From JACRBK01 sp964427955 (GTDB taxonomy: Bacteria; Chloroflexota; Anaerolineae; Aggregatilineales; Aggregatilineaceae), in contig CAYRWY010000078.1 in the NCBI GenBank assembly GCA_964427955.1, forward strand, positions 1 through 17,279: a DNA stretch of 17,279 nucleotides. Direction: 5' to 3'. The translations under genes were made by a program, and so were the position numbers. Numbering within the stretch: the stretch's first letter is position 1; each line of letters starts with the position of its first letter. The notes under the pieces were generated by a model. It saw nothing but the letters and a program-made list of their open reading frames with translations, had not been told where the DNA came from and searched no databases. Shown in pieces: positions 1 through 8,600 of this stretch.

Positions 1-791
1 TCGTGCGCGAGATTCAGGCATTCGCCGCCGCGGGGTATCAGGAGGCCGTCCTGACCGGGGTGCACCTGGGGTCTTATGGGCATGATCGCGCAGAACGCGA
101 CGGCCTGGCGGACCTGATCCGGACGATTCTCGATCAAACCCCCATTGCCCGCCTGCGGCTGTCCTCGCTCGAGCCCTGGGATCTCTCGCCGGAGTTTTTC
201 GATCTGTGGGCGAATCCCCGGCTGTGCCGCCATCTGCATCTGCCGCTGCAAAGTGGCTGTGATGCCACCCTCAAGCGTATGGCGCGGCGCACCTCTCAGA
301 CCTCGTTTCGCGCCCTGGTGACCGCCGCCCGCGCGCGCATTCCTGATCTGGCGATCAGCACCGATGTGATCGTCGGTTTTCCGGGCGAAAGTGAGGCCGA
401 ATTCGACCTCAGTGCCGGGTTCGTGCGCGAGATGGCATTCATGAAGCTGCACGTCTTCCGTTATTCCCGGCGGAGTGGGACGGCGGCGGCGCGGATGCCG
501 GACCAGGTGTCCGAAGAAGTCAAGAAGACCCGCAGCGCCCGGCTGCTGGAACTCTCCGATCAGGGCGCGCGGCGCTTCCACGAGCGTTTTGTCGGGCGCG
601 AAGTCGAGGTCTTGTGGGAGCATATCACCGGATCGTCCGATGCCGGATTCCACAATTCCGGCCTGACCGATCATTATCTACGTGTCGATATGGTGGCCCC
701 GCAGGTGCTCACCAACACCATCACCCGTGTGCGGTTGGCCGGGGTGACGGACCGGGGCCTGGTGGCGGAGTCCACGCCCGCCGTGCGGTAA
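1..791 (+). CDS. mtaB: tRNA (N6-L-threonylcarbamoyladenosine(37)-C2)-methylthiotransferase MtaB, C-terminal part (5' truncated by window edge)
   Basis: Radical-SAM methylthiotransferase that would convert t6A37 to ms2t6A37 in ANN-decoding tRNAs. The open frame (codons in phase with base 3) is already inside the protein at the window start, so the N-terminal MTTase domain and the radical-SAM CxxxCxxC motif are outside the window. Visible are the later radical-SAM barrel segments typical of MiaB/MtaB proteins: EAVLTGVHLGSYG (visible residues 14-26), LRLSSLEPWDLS (51-62), HLHLPLQSG (77-85) and STDVIVGFPGES (119-130). A TRAM-like RNA-binding domain follows at about residues 197-257. Only about 260 of a usual 430-450 residues are present. 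The combination of GVHLGSYG with a short TRAM favours MtaB over MiaB or RimO. The GTG at base 3 is an internal valine, not a start. The TAA stop overlaps the Shine-Dalgarno (SD) sequence of the HIT gene, so the two are co-transcribed. Confidence 0.9.
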   Translation, partial: VREIQAFAAAGYQEAVLTGVHLGSYGHDRAERDGLADLIRTILDQTPIARLRLSSLEPWDLSPEFFDLWANPRLCRHLHLPLQSGCDATLKRMARRTSQTSFRALVTAARARIPDLAISTDVIVGFPGESEAEFDLSAGFVREMAFMKLHVFRYSRRSGTAAARMPDQVSEEVKKTRSARLLELSDQGARRFHERFVGREVEVLWEHITGSSDAGFHNSGLTDHYLRVDMVAPQVLTNTITRVRLAGVTDRGLVAESTPAVR

Positions 792-804
792 AGGAGCAAC
801 CACC

Positions 805-1146
805 GTGACTTGTATCTTCTGCCAGATCGCGACGCAGGAACGCCCCGCCCGTATTATTTATGAAGACGACCGCGCCATCGCGTTTAACGACCTTTCGCCT
901 CAGGCGCCGACCCACATTCTGATCATCCCCCGGCAGCACATCGCCGGGCCGCTGGACGTAGACGAGACGAACGAGCAGATCATCGGCCATCTGGTCGCGG
1001 TCGCGGCACTGGTGGCTCGCCAGCAAGGCATTGGCGACGATGGTTACCGGCTGGTCATCAACCAGGGGCGCAACGGCGGGCAGTCGGTGCTTCACCTGCA
1101 CGTGCACCTGCTCGCCGGGCGCCGTATGGCGTGGCCGCCGGGCTGA
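805..1146 (+). CDS. HIT-family (HINT/PKCI-type) nucleotide-binding hydrolase
   Basis: Small 113-residue histidine-triad protein, the usual size for HINT-like enzymes that hydrolyse nucleoside phosphoramidates and acylated adenylates. The signature H-x-H-x-H-x-x is present as H97-L-H99-V-H101-L-L, with H99 as the expected nucleophile by family knowledge. The N-terminus has a CxxC pair (C3, C6), and the stretch YRLVINQGRNGGQSV (81-95) is typical of the group. The GTG start is preceded by AAGGAG at 791-796, which overlaps the stop of mtaB. Translational coupling is therefore likely. The exact physiological substrate cannot be read from the sequence. Confidence 0.93.
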   Translation: MTCIFCQIATQERPARIIYEDDRAIAFNDLSPQAPTHILIIPRQHIAGPLDVDETNEQIIGHLVAVAALVARQQGIGDDGYRLVINQGRNGGQSVLHLHVHLLAGRRMAWPPG

Positions 1147-1154
1147 GCGGGGGA

Positions 1155-1184
1155 CTGGCAGCCCGCGCCGCACACCGTTATAAT
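1155..1184 (+). promoter_or_regulatory. Candidate sigma-70-type promoter for yqeY
   Basis: A perfect TATAAT -10 box lies at 1179-1184. A 4/6 match to the -35 box (CTGGCA, 1155-1160) lies 18 bp upstream. Transcription would start near 1190, about 28 bases before the yqeY ATG. The -10 box is clear in GC-rich surroundings; the -35 box is weak. Confidence 0.5.
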
Positions 1185-1217
1185 GAATATGGATCTTACC
1201 TGAAGGACAAAGAACTT

Positions 1218-1661
1218 ATGCACCCCAAAGAGTTGATTCAGCAGCATTTGAAAGAAGCGATGAAATCCGGCGATACGCGGCGGCGTGAGGCGCTGCGTCT
1301 CTTGACGGCGGCTTTCAAGCAGGTCGAGGTCGATAAGCGTATCGAACTTTCCGAAGACGATGCCATCGCGATCCTGATGGCCGAAGCCAAAAAGCGCCGC
1401 GAATCGATTGAGGAAGCCGAACACGCGGGCCGGACCGAGATGGCCGCGCAGGAAAAGTACGAGCTGGGCCTGATCGAATCCTACCTTCCCCAGCAGATGG
1501 GCCGTGACCAGATCGTCGAGCTGGCGCGGACGGCGATCCAGGAAGTGGGCGCCACGTCCCCCAAAGAGATGGGCAAAGTCATGCAGGTCTTGATGCCGCG
1601 CCTCAAGGGGCAGGCGGATGGCAAGCTGGTCAACACCATTGTCAAGGAACTGCTGAGTTAA
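1218..1661 (+). CDS. yqeY: GatB/YqeY domain-containing protein
   Basis: YqeY-family protein of 147 residues, matching the usual family length of about 150. The family is related to the tRNA-interacting C-terminal domain of GatB, but its cellular role is not established. The sequence is helical and charged, with the family pattern of LIQQHLKEAMKSGD at the N-terminus, LRLLTAAFKQVEVDKR, then EAKKRRESIEEAEHAGR and YLPQQM, and a final K-G-QADGKLVNTIVKELL helix. I chose the ATG at 1218, preceded by GAAGGA at 1202-1207 and matching the family N-terminus. An in-frame upstream ATG at 1131 would add 29 residues unrelated to the family and overlap the HIT gene. The gene has its own candidate promoter and is closed by a terminator at 1697-1729. 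Confidence 0.92.
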   Translation: MHPKELIQQHLKEAMKSGDTRRREALRLLTAAFKQVEVDKRIELSEDDAIAILMAEAKKRRESIEEAEHAGRTEMAAQEKYELGLIESYLPQQMGRDQIVELARTAIQEVGATSPKEMGKVMQVLMPRLKGQADGKLVNTIVKELLS

Positions 1662-1696
1662 GCGGTGCGCCCACCGGCGATCGGCGGCGATCCAAC

Positions 1697-1729
1697 AGCG
1701 GGCACAGAGGGGGCCCGCTTTAAGTTTTT
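1697..1729 (+). terminator. Intrinsic terminator between yqeY and pgpH
   Basis: Perfect 7-bp stem AGCGGGC (1697-1703) with GCCCGCT (1713-1719), a 9-base purine-rich loop, and the T-rich tail TTAAGTTTTT. It lies about 15-20 bases before the pgpH start, so pgpH transcription must either read through it or be controlled by it. Confidence 0.75.
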
Positions 1730-1741
1730 GCAGGGGTGGAC

Positions 1742-3997
1742 ATGAACGGAAAAATCCCCTATCTCCGTCGGGAGACTACTCCAGCGTGGCTGCGCCAGGG
1801 AGGATATGGGCTTCTGTTGGTGGCCTTTGTGGTCGCCGGAGCCTTGATCGTCGCCTCGGATGTCTGGTTCCCGTCCAAGACGAAAGTGGCACTGAGCGCC
1901 GGGCAGGTTGCCCCGCGCGATGTTTTGGCGTCGCGCAGCCTGAAATACGAGAGCGAGGTGCTGTCGCAGGCCAAGCGGGACGCCATTGTCGCCTCGGTGC
2001 AGCCGGTTTATGATCCCCCCGATCCTACCGTCAAGACGGAGCAGCTCCAGCACGCCCGCCAGATTCTCGATTTTGTCGAGAACGTGCGGTACGACGATCT
2101 GGCGACCGTCGATCAGAAGAAATCCGACATCGCCGCCATTACGGATCTGAGCCTGGAGGCGTCGGTAGTGGACATGCTGCTGAGCGTGGACGACGACAGC
2201 CGTTGGCGAGCGATTGACGCCCAGGTGATGCGCCTGCTCGAACGGGTGATGAGCGGCGAGATCCGCGACGATACCATCCAGGCCAAAAAAGACGATCTTC
2301 CGAACCTGATCAGCACCAGTTACAGCGAGTCCGAAGTCAAGATCATCACCGGGATCGTGGGCGGTTTGATGCGCGTCAACGCCTTCTACAATGCCGAATT
2401 GACCCGCCAGGCCCAGCTTGAAGCGGCCCAGAATGTCCCGGTGGAAGTCCGGACTTATGCGCGCGGGCAAATGATCATCCGGGCGGGCGAGATCGCCACC
2501 CCGGCTCATATCGAGGCCCTGGAGCAGTTTGGGCTGCTGCGCGAGACCCGTCATCGCAGTGAGCGGTTCCTGGGCGGCCTGCTGGCCATGGCGCTGGTGA
2601 CCATGCTGCTGGGGGTGTACATTCGCAAGTTTCACCGGGATGTGCTGTCCGACGTGCCCTTCACGGTGGTGTTGGCGACGATGTTCCTGCTGTTCTTGAC
2701 GGGCGCTCAGATCATCGATTCGACGGACCTCGTGCAGCCCTACTATTACCCCGCGGCGGCGCTGGCCTTTCTCGTCGCGACCCTGGTCGGGCCGCAGCTC
2801 GCCATTGTGATGGTCGTCGCCCTGGCGGCGTTAGCCGGATTCATGACCGGGAACTCGCTGGAATTTGCGATCATGATCGGCTGCGGCGGGACGCTGGGCG
2901 TGCTTGGCCTGGGCCGCACGGAGCGGCTGAACGCCTACTTCGTAGCAGGCGGGATCGTCAGTGCGTCGGGCGTGATGGTAGCGGTCTTGTTCGCGCTGGG
3001 CACCGATACGCCGCCCAGCCTGTTTACGGTGGTTTCCCAGATTCTGGCCTCGATTGTCAACGGGTTTCTGGTGGCGGCAGCGGCTTTTGTCGGGCTGTAC
3101 GTGATCAGTAATGTGCTGAACATCCCCACCAGCCTGAAAATCGTCGAGCTTCAACAGCCCAACCATCCCCTGTTGCAGCGCCTGCTGCGCGAAGCGCCGG
3201 GCACCTACCAGCACAGCCTTCAAGTCGCCAATCTGGCGGAGTTGGGTGCACAGCAGGTCAACGCCGATGCGGCACTGCTCAGGGTGTCGGCGATGTATCA
3301 CGACGTCGGCAAGATCCTGAACCCACATTTCTTTGTCGAAAACCAGGCCGATGGCGTGAATCCGCACAATGTGTTGGATGATCCCTACCAGAGCGCGCGC
3401 ATCATCATCGGCCACGTGACGGAAGGCGACCGGCTGGCCCGTCGCTATCACCTGCCCGCCCGCATCCGCGACTTCATCATGGAGCACCACGGCACGACCC
3501 AGGTGGCCTATTTTTACCAGGAAGCCTTGAAGCGGGCGGCTGTGTCGGGGGAGAAGGTCGATGGCGAATGTTTTACCTATCCCGGTCCCTGTCCGCAGAC
3601 CCGCGAGACGGCGATTCTGATGTTGGCCGATGGCTGCGAGAGCAGTGTCCGCGCCCGCCGTCCTCAGACGAAAGAGGACATCCGCGAAACGGTCAATTAC
3701 ATCTTCGAGACCCGGCTGCAAAGCGGCCAGTTGGACGAAAGCGGCCTGACGCTCAACGACCTTCGGGTGCTGCGTGATGCCTTCCTGACCGCGCTGCAAG
3801 GTGTCTTCCATCCGCGCATCGCCTATCCCGGCACGCCCGGCCAGGCGCCTACGCCATCCCTGCCGTTGGTCGGTACGTCCCATTTGTTGTCCGGTCCCAG
3901 CCTGACTCAGGAGATGCCGGTTGCGGCGGCAGAGACCGTCCGCCCGCCGGTCGCTGCCCAAGATCCGGCGCCGGATGTGACTAAGACTAACGAATAG
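1742..3997 (+). CDS. pgpH: PgpH-type 7TM-HD cyclic-di-AMP phosphodiesterase
   Basis: Membrane phosphodiesterase expected to hydrolyse c-di-AMP to pApA. With the ATG at 1742 it has 751 residues, usual for the 7TM-HD family. The order is: an N-terminal membrane segment at about residues 20-38; an extracytoplasmic 7TMR-HDED-like region at about 45-270, including KIITGIVGGLMRVN and ARGQMIIRAGE; a cluster of hydrophobic helices at about 275-455; and a cytoplasmic HD domain. In the HD domain the metal-binding set is visible as H491 (YQHSLQ), H520-D521 (YHDVGK), the HNV and IIGHV histidines, and EHHGT further on. A proline/alanine-rich tail of about 60 residues follows. A GTG at 1736 is in frame, but the AGGGG at 1732-1736 fits the ATG better. 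ybeY starts 9 bases after the stop, a pairing common in bacteria. Confidence 0.93.
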   Translation: MNGKIPYLRRETTPAWLRQGGYGLLLVAFVVAGALIVASDVWFPSKTKVALSAGQVAPRDVLASRSLKYESEVLSQAKRDAIVASVQPVYDPPDPTVKTEQLQHARQILDFVENVRYDDLATVDQKKSDIAAITDLSLEASVVDMLLSVDDDSRWRAIDAQVMRLLERVMSGEIRDDTIQAKKDDLPNLISTSYSESEVKIITGIVGGLMRVNAFYNAELTRQAQLEAAQNVPVEVRTYARGQMIIRAGEIATPAHIEALEQFGLLRETRHRSERFLGGLLAMALVTMLLGVYIRKFHRDVLSDVPFTVVLATMFLLFLTGAQIIDSTDLVQPYYYPAAALAFLVATLVGPQLAIVMVVALAALAGFMTGNSLEFAIMIGCGGTLGVLGLGRTERLNAYFVAGGIVSASGVMVAVLFALGTDTPPSLFTVVSQILASIVNGFLVAAAAFVGLYVISNVLNIPTSLKIVELQQPNHPLLQRLLREAPGTYQHSLQVANLAELGAQQVNADAALLRVSAMYHDVGKILNPHFFVENQADGVNPHNVLDDPYQSARIIIGHVTEGDRLARRYHLPARIRDFIMEHHGTTQVAYFYQEALKRAAVSGEKVDGECFTYPGPCPQTRETAILMLADGCESSVRARRPQTKEDIRETVNYIFETRLQSGQLDESGLTLNDLRVLRDAFLTALQGVFHPRIAYPGTPGQAPTPSLPLVGTSHLLSGPSLTQEMPVAAAETVRPPVAAQDPAPDVTKTNE

Positions 3998-4006
3998 GAG
4001 TTCGTC

Positions 4007-4510
4007 GTGACCTATGCTGTCGAGTTTCAAGTCAACCTTGAAACTGAGCTGACCCTCCCGCTGGACCGTCTGCGACGGGCGGTCGAGTGGGTGCTCGATC
4101 AACATGATGTTTCGCCACAAACCGGGTTGAGCATTGTTTTCACCGATGATGCCGAAATCCGCCGTCTGAACCAGCAGTTTCGGGCCGTCGATGCGCCGAC
4201 CGATGTCCTCTCCTTTCCGGCGGACGAGCCGCTCGTCCCCGACGACGAGGAACTCGATCCCTATCTGGGCGATCTGGTGCTGGCTCTCCCGTATATCCAG
4301 CGCCAGTCGCAGGCCGAGCGGCACAACCTGGACGACGAGTTGGTGCTGGCTGTCGTACATGGGACGCTGCACCTGCTTGGCTACGATCACGATACGGCGA
4401 GTCATCAAGCCGAGATGTGGGCGCTTCAGTCCGAGGCGCTGGGCGTGATGGACGTCAGCATCCAGGTACCGTTGTTCGAATTTCCCGACGACGATCAGAC
4501 TGAATCATAA
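4007..4510 (+). CDS. ybeY: Endoribonuclease YbeY (rRNA maturation factor)
   Basis: Zinc-dependent endoribonuclease involved in 16S rRNA 3' processing and ribosome quality control. The family signature H-G-x-L-H-L-x-G-Y-D-H is complete: H118, H122 and H128 are the metal ligands in HGTLHLLGYDH. The conserved substrate-side segment FRAVDAPTDVLSFP (58-71, with R59) and GDLVLA (88-93) are also present. The length of 167 residues is normal. The GTG start is supported by TAGGAG at 3995-4000, which overlaps the pgpH stop, so the two genes are translationally linked. The acidic C-terminal tail (DDDQTES) is unremarkable. Confidence 0.95.
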   Translation: MTYAVEFQVNLETELTLPLDRLRRAVEWVLDQHDVSPQTGLSIVFTDDAEIRRLNQQFRAVDAPTDVLSFPADEPLVPDDEELDPYLGDLVLALPYIQRQSQAERHNLDDELVLAVVHGTLHLLGYDHDTASHQAEMWALQSEALGVMDVSIQVPLFEFPDDDQTES

Positions 4511-4520
4511 GGAGGTAACC

Positions 4521-5564
4521 GTGCAGTGGTATCGTCGATCACGGATGAAATCCAGTCGTGGCCATGTGCGCGTGGAGCAGGGGCCGTCCTGGGTGCTCTG
4601 GGCGGGGGCCGCCATCGTGAGCGTGATCGCCGTGTTGATCCTCGTGCTCCTGATTCGCCAGGTGGTGGGGTCCTCTTCGAAAGACGAGAATAAGCTGTCC
4701 GGCAACCGGACCTGGCTGGAGTTTGCCTGGGCCAATGAGCCGGTCAATCCGGATTCGGTCCAGCAGTTGGCCCGCCTGTTGAAAGACAACGGGATCGATC
4801 AGGTCTACGTCGAGGCGGCGGCGTGGCGGACGGATGGCACGCTGCTCGAAGGTCAGAACGCCGCGGCCCTGGTGGCGGCGCTGCACGACGCCGATATTCG
4901 GGCGCTGGCGTGGCTGCGCATGTCCGGCGACGAGATCAAGCAGGACCAGCGCCAGAGTGCGGCGGTCGCCCTGGCGAAAAAGGCCGTCACTGAATGGAAA
5001 TTCGACGGCGTGCAGTTGAATGGGCGTGCCGTTGCCAATGGCTCCGAGTCCTACATCCAGTTGGTGCGCAGCCTGCGTGCGACCATTGGTGATGAAGCCC
5101 TGTTGTCGCTGACCGTGCCGCCGGATCGCATTCCCACCGACCCCGATATTCCCATCGGCCCCAATGCCGACGCGGCGCTGACCTGGGATGGCAACTATAA
5201 GCAGCGCGTCGCCCTCCTGGACGTGAACGAGATCGTCGTGATGGCCCACGCCAGCGGCCTGTCCAGCACGGCGGACTATGAAAAGTGGGTGGCCTACCAG
5301 GTCGCGAGCTACGCCCAGGTGCTCGCCGAACTCGATCATCCAGCGGATATCATCGTCGCGCTGCCGACCTATGACGCCGCGCCCGAACACGATCCGGCCA
5401 TCGAGGACTTGCGCTCGGCGGCGCAGGGCGTCAGACTGGGGATCAAGCAGGCGGGGCGCGCGGGCAAGTGGGTGAAGGGGGTCGGGTTGTACGAATACAA
5501 GACGACCGACTCGCTGGAATGGGCCTACTTCCGCGAAGCCTGGTTAGGGCTGAAACCGCAGTAA
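4521..5564 (+). CDS. Membrane-anchored TIM-barrel-like protein (glycoside-hydrolase-like, activity uncertain)
   Basis: 347-residue protein not assigned to a named family. The first 23 residues are basic, one hydrophobic helix spans about residues 24-46, and the remaining 290 residues would lie outside the cytoplasm. That part alternates strands and helices as in a (beta/alpha)8 barrel: TWLEFAW (64-70), IDQVYVEAAAW, IRALAWLRM, FDGVQLNG, LLSLTVPP, ADAALTWDG, VNEIVVMAHASG, IIVALPTYD and VGLYEYK near the C-terminus. The FDGVQLN segment sits where GH18-like barrels carry FDGxDxDxE, but the acidic catalytic residues are absent, so a classic chitinase mechanism is not supported. The GTG start follows a near-perfect SD sequence (AAGGAGGT, 4509-4516) that overlaps the ybeY stop. 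An alternative ATG at 4545 has no comparable SD. It is the last gene of the housekeeping operon. Confidence 0.8.
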   Translation: MQWYRRSRMKSSRGHVRVEQGPSWVLWAGAAIVSVIAVLILVLLIRQVVGSSSKDENKLSGNRTWLEFAWANEPVNPDSVQQLARLLKDNGIDQVYVEAAAWRTDGTLLEGQNAAALVAALHDADIRALAWLRMSGDEIKQDQRQSAAVALAKKAVTEWKFDGVQLNGRAVANGSESYIQLVRSLRATIGDEALLSLTVPPDRIPTDPDIPIGPNADAALTWDGNYKQRVALLDVNEIVVMAHASGLSSTADYEKWVAYQVASYAQVLAELDHPADIIVALPTYDAAPEHDPAIEDLRSAAQGVRLGIKQAGRAGKWVKGVGLYEYKTTDSLEWAYFREAWLGLKPQ

Positions 5565-5567
5565 CGC

Positions 5568-5604
5568 AAGGCGGCAGGGAGACTCCCCGCCGCCTTTTAG
5601 TTTC
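5568..5604 (+). terminator. Intrinsic terminator between convergent genes
   Basis: 8-bp stem AAGGCGGC (5568-5575) with GCCGCCTT (5589-5596), extended inward by GGG/CCC across one mismatch and followed by TTTTAGTTT. It ends the plus-strand pgpH-ybeY transcript just before the stop codon of the opposing minus-strand gene. On the minus strand the tail after the stem is poor in T, so termination there is less certain. Confidence 0.85.
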
Positions 5605-5607
5605 AGA

Positions 5608-8600
5608 TTACTGAGGCCGGATCGTCAGCCGGTTTCCGCCGTCGCCGACCTGAAACCCGACGATGGTGATCAGGCGATCCCCGTCCGCGATGACCGTCCC
5701 CGATTGGATCACGCTCCCGTCGTCGAGACGTGTGTTTTCCCAGGTGTAGGGGACTCCAGCCTGGACGGTGAACTGCTGCAAGCGGCGCGGCGTCACGTCT
5801 ACGGTCTGAGCGCCTGCCTGGCTGCGCAGCACGATGGACCACTCGTCGGGCGTATCGACGGGCGGCCCGGCGAAGTCGTTGTTCGAGGCGGACCATTCCA
5901 GCGTCATGTTATACCCGCCGGGGCCGGGCGGCGGCACCGGCAGACTGGCGGAGGCACGGGCCAGCGCCGGGAAGCTTTCGTGGAGCGGAAAGTCCATCCA
6001 GTCGAAATGCCAGTTGGCGTGGTCGCGGAAGCCCAGCCAGGTGTGATCGGCCTCGTAGATTTCGCCGATGAAGCCCCGGCTGCCCGCGTAGAAATGGCCA
6101 TAGGCGGGCTGGGCGACGCTCTGCCAGTCGATGACGGTGTCCAGCGTCCCGTGCACGATGCTGATGAACGCCATGTCGTCACCGCGCCGCGCCGCCAGTT
6201 GATCGCCCAGGGCTTCCCACTCCCAGACGCTGGTTCCATCGTAGCGGGCCAGCGCCGCCGCGTCCGGCCCCCGATTTTCGATGGGCAGCTCCAGGCTGCG
6301 TGCCCCCCATTTGCTCTCCAGTTCTTCGACCCACATGGCCGCCGTCGCGAAGTTCATCATCGGTTCGCTGGCCGACACAGCGGCGAAAATCTGGGGATAG
6401 CGTTCGGCCATCATCAGCGATCCGGTGCCGCCCATCGAATGCCCGTACACGTAGATGCGGTTCTGGTCGATGGCGGGCGCTGTCAGACCGTCAATCGTCT
6501 CGTGCACGGCCCGCAGCAGCCGCGCTTCAGTGTAATTGACGATCGGGCCGGTCGTGACCGGATCGCCGGTGCGGTAGTCATGTGTGGCGCTGAAGCCGTA
6601 ATACCAGCTCTGGCTGGGGTCGTCGCCCCAGATCATCACCGCGCACCAGTATGGCGCGGAGGCCGGAGCGGTGTAGCGGCTGCCCCAGCCTTCGATATGC
6701 AGAATGAGAGGCAGTTGAGCGGGGACGGCACCGCCGCACGTGTCGGGGGAGGGTAATCCCAGCCAGTAGTTGTAGGCATACTGCTGCTGCGGGACGCCGC
6801 TTTCGAGAGCCTCCCAATCCGGTAAGCCTAGGTAGCCGTTGCCCTGGCGCGGCGCGTCGTAGGTCGGGTTGTAGGTGGCATAATCCATGAACTGGGTATA
6901 GACCCGGCTTAAACCGTCCGCCGACTGCCAGGTCAGGATCGCCTGCGGAGGATTGACCTCTTCCGCGACCGGCCCGGTCGTGCCGATCAGCGATCCGTCC
7001 CCCGCCACCACCGCGTAGTAGAAATCGCCGTCCTCGTGCGCCGTCCAGACGAACAACCCGGTCCCATCGGCGAGCTGCTGTCCCAGGTCGCTGATCACGT
7101 AGTTGCGCAGCGACACATAGCCCTGGTCTTCGCCGGGCGGCTCGACGGCACGGGCGCGCTCGGTCCAGAAGATGCCCGATCCCTGCGGCACCTGCGCGAC
7201 CGCCGTCAGGCCGAGGCGTGCTGCGGCATCCAGAGGACTGCTGCTCCGGTACACGGCATAGGTCGGCACCCCGGCGGTTTCCGGCCACGTGAGGAAGGTT
7301 TGTCCGCGGTGGTGGATAGCGGTCAGCGCACTCGCGCGGGCTTGAGCCGGGACCGGTGTGGACGCTGTACTCTCGGATGGGGGAGGGGAGTTCAACAGGA
7401 TCGCGGCCTGTCCCGGTGCGACGGTGACGGCGCTGACCTCGGTGGTCTGCACACTCCACGCCGAAAGATCGGCGTCTGCGGGAATATCTCCACCGCCGGT
7501 CGTGCCGGTCACCAACCAGCGCGGCGTATCGAGGGGCAGCGTGATCGCCGCGCCAGCAGGATCGGGGTTGATCAGCACCAGCCCGCCGCTGAAGGCGCGC
7601 GCATACAGTCCGGCGCTGTTCCGCAGTTCCTCGACGGTGGAAAACGCGGGGGAGGTCGGCGTTCCCACGGGCAGATCGTATTCCGGGAACCACTCGGCGT
7701 CCTGGCTGGTTTCCAGGTTGAGGTAGGTGTGATCGCCTTTGACCAGCAGGTAATTCGCCAGTATCCATAACCGTTCCGCCGGATCGGCGATGGTATTTTG
7801 CAGGATGACGATCCGGTCCTGGTCGGCCAGCGCCCGCACGCGATCTTGTTGCAGCCGCCAGTCGCCCATCTCGAAACGGGCATATTCGCCCCAGCCGCCG
7901 TAGCCTTCGACCATCACGCCGTCCGCCCGGCTGTAGTCAGTGGGATCGCGCGTGGTGACCAGCGCCCCGGCGTTGACGATCAGCGCGTACTGCCCGCCGA
8001 ATTCGCCGCGCACCCAGGTCATCCAATCGCCCAGCCATGCGGCCCACGTGGCCTCGAACGTCTCGTCCAGCGCGGGCAGGACAGGCCGCCACTGGTCGTT
8101 GCCGAGATAGTTCGGGACGGAGACGCTGTCCGCGAACAGGCCGTCGTCCTCATTGTCGGCTAACTGATCTCGGATCTGCTCGATCCACCACGCCCGCCAG
8201 CCGGGGTTCGTGATCTCGGCGAGATACCAGCCCCAGGCGCACCAGTACACGCGCTGCCCGTCGTAATGGTAGAGCCAATCTTCCTGAACCACGTCATCGC
8301 CGGGCCATTCCTGCACCCAGTCGTCGCCGTCGATGATCGCCAGGTACTCGCCGTTGGGTTGGCAGTTCTCGTCCGCGGCCTGGTAACCCAATCCAATGCC
8401 CAGCCGGTAATGCAGGACGACGAAATCCGAGTTCACGGCTCGGAGCCGCCGCGCCCCGCTCACCGTGAGCTTTTGCGCCCCGTCGTAATGCGTCGCGGCA
8501 AACTGGACCTGGGCGTCGGTGAGGTGGTGCACGTCGATCTGGTCGTTGAAGATATGGATGCCGTCGGCGGTGTTGGGGAATGCGTCCACCGCGTTGGGCG

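Noticed and set aside
4987..5040. GH18 chitinase assignment for the membrane-anchored barrel protein
   Set aside because: The position corresponding to DxDxE reads FDGVQLN, without the required Asp and Glu.
5704..6756. 350-codon plus-strand open frame inside the secreted-protein gene
   Set aside because: It overlaps the convincing minus-strand gene, whose esterase motifs (Ser746, Asp845, His877) lie in this stretch. Its composition is low-information and it has no SD sequence.
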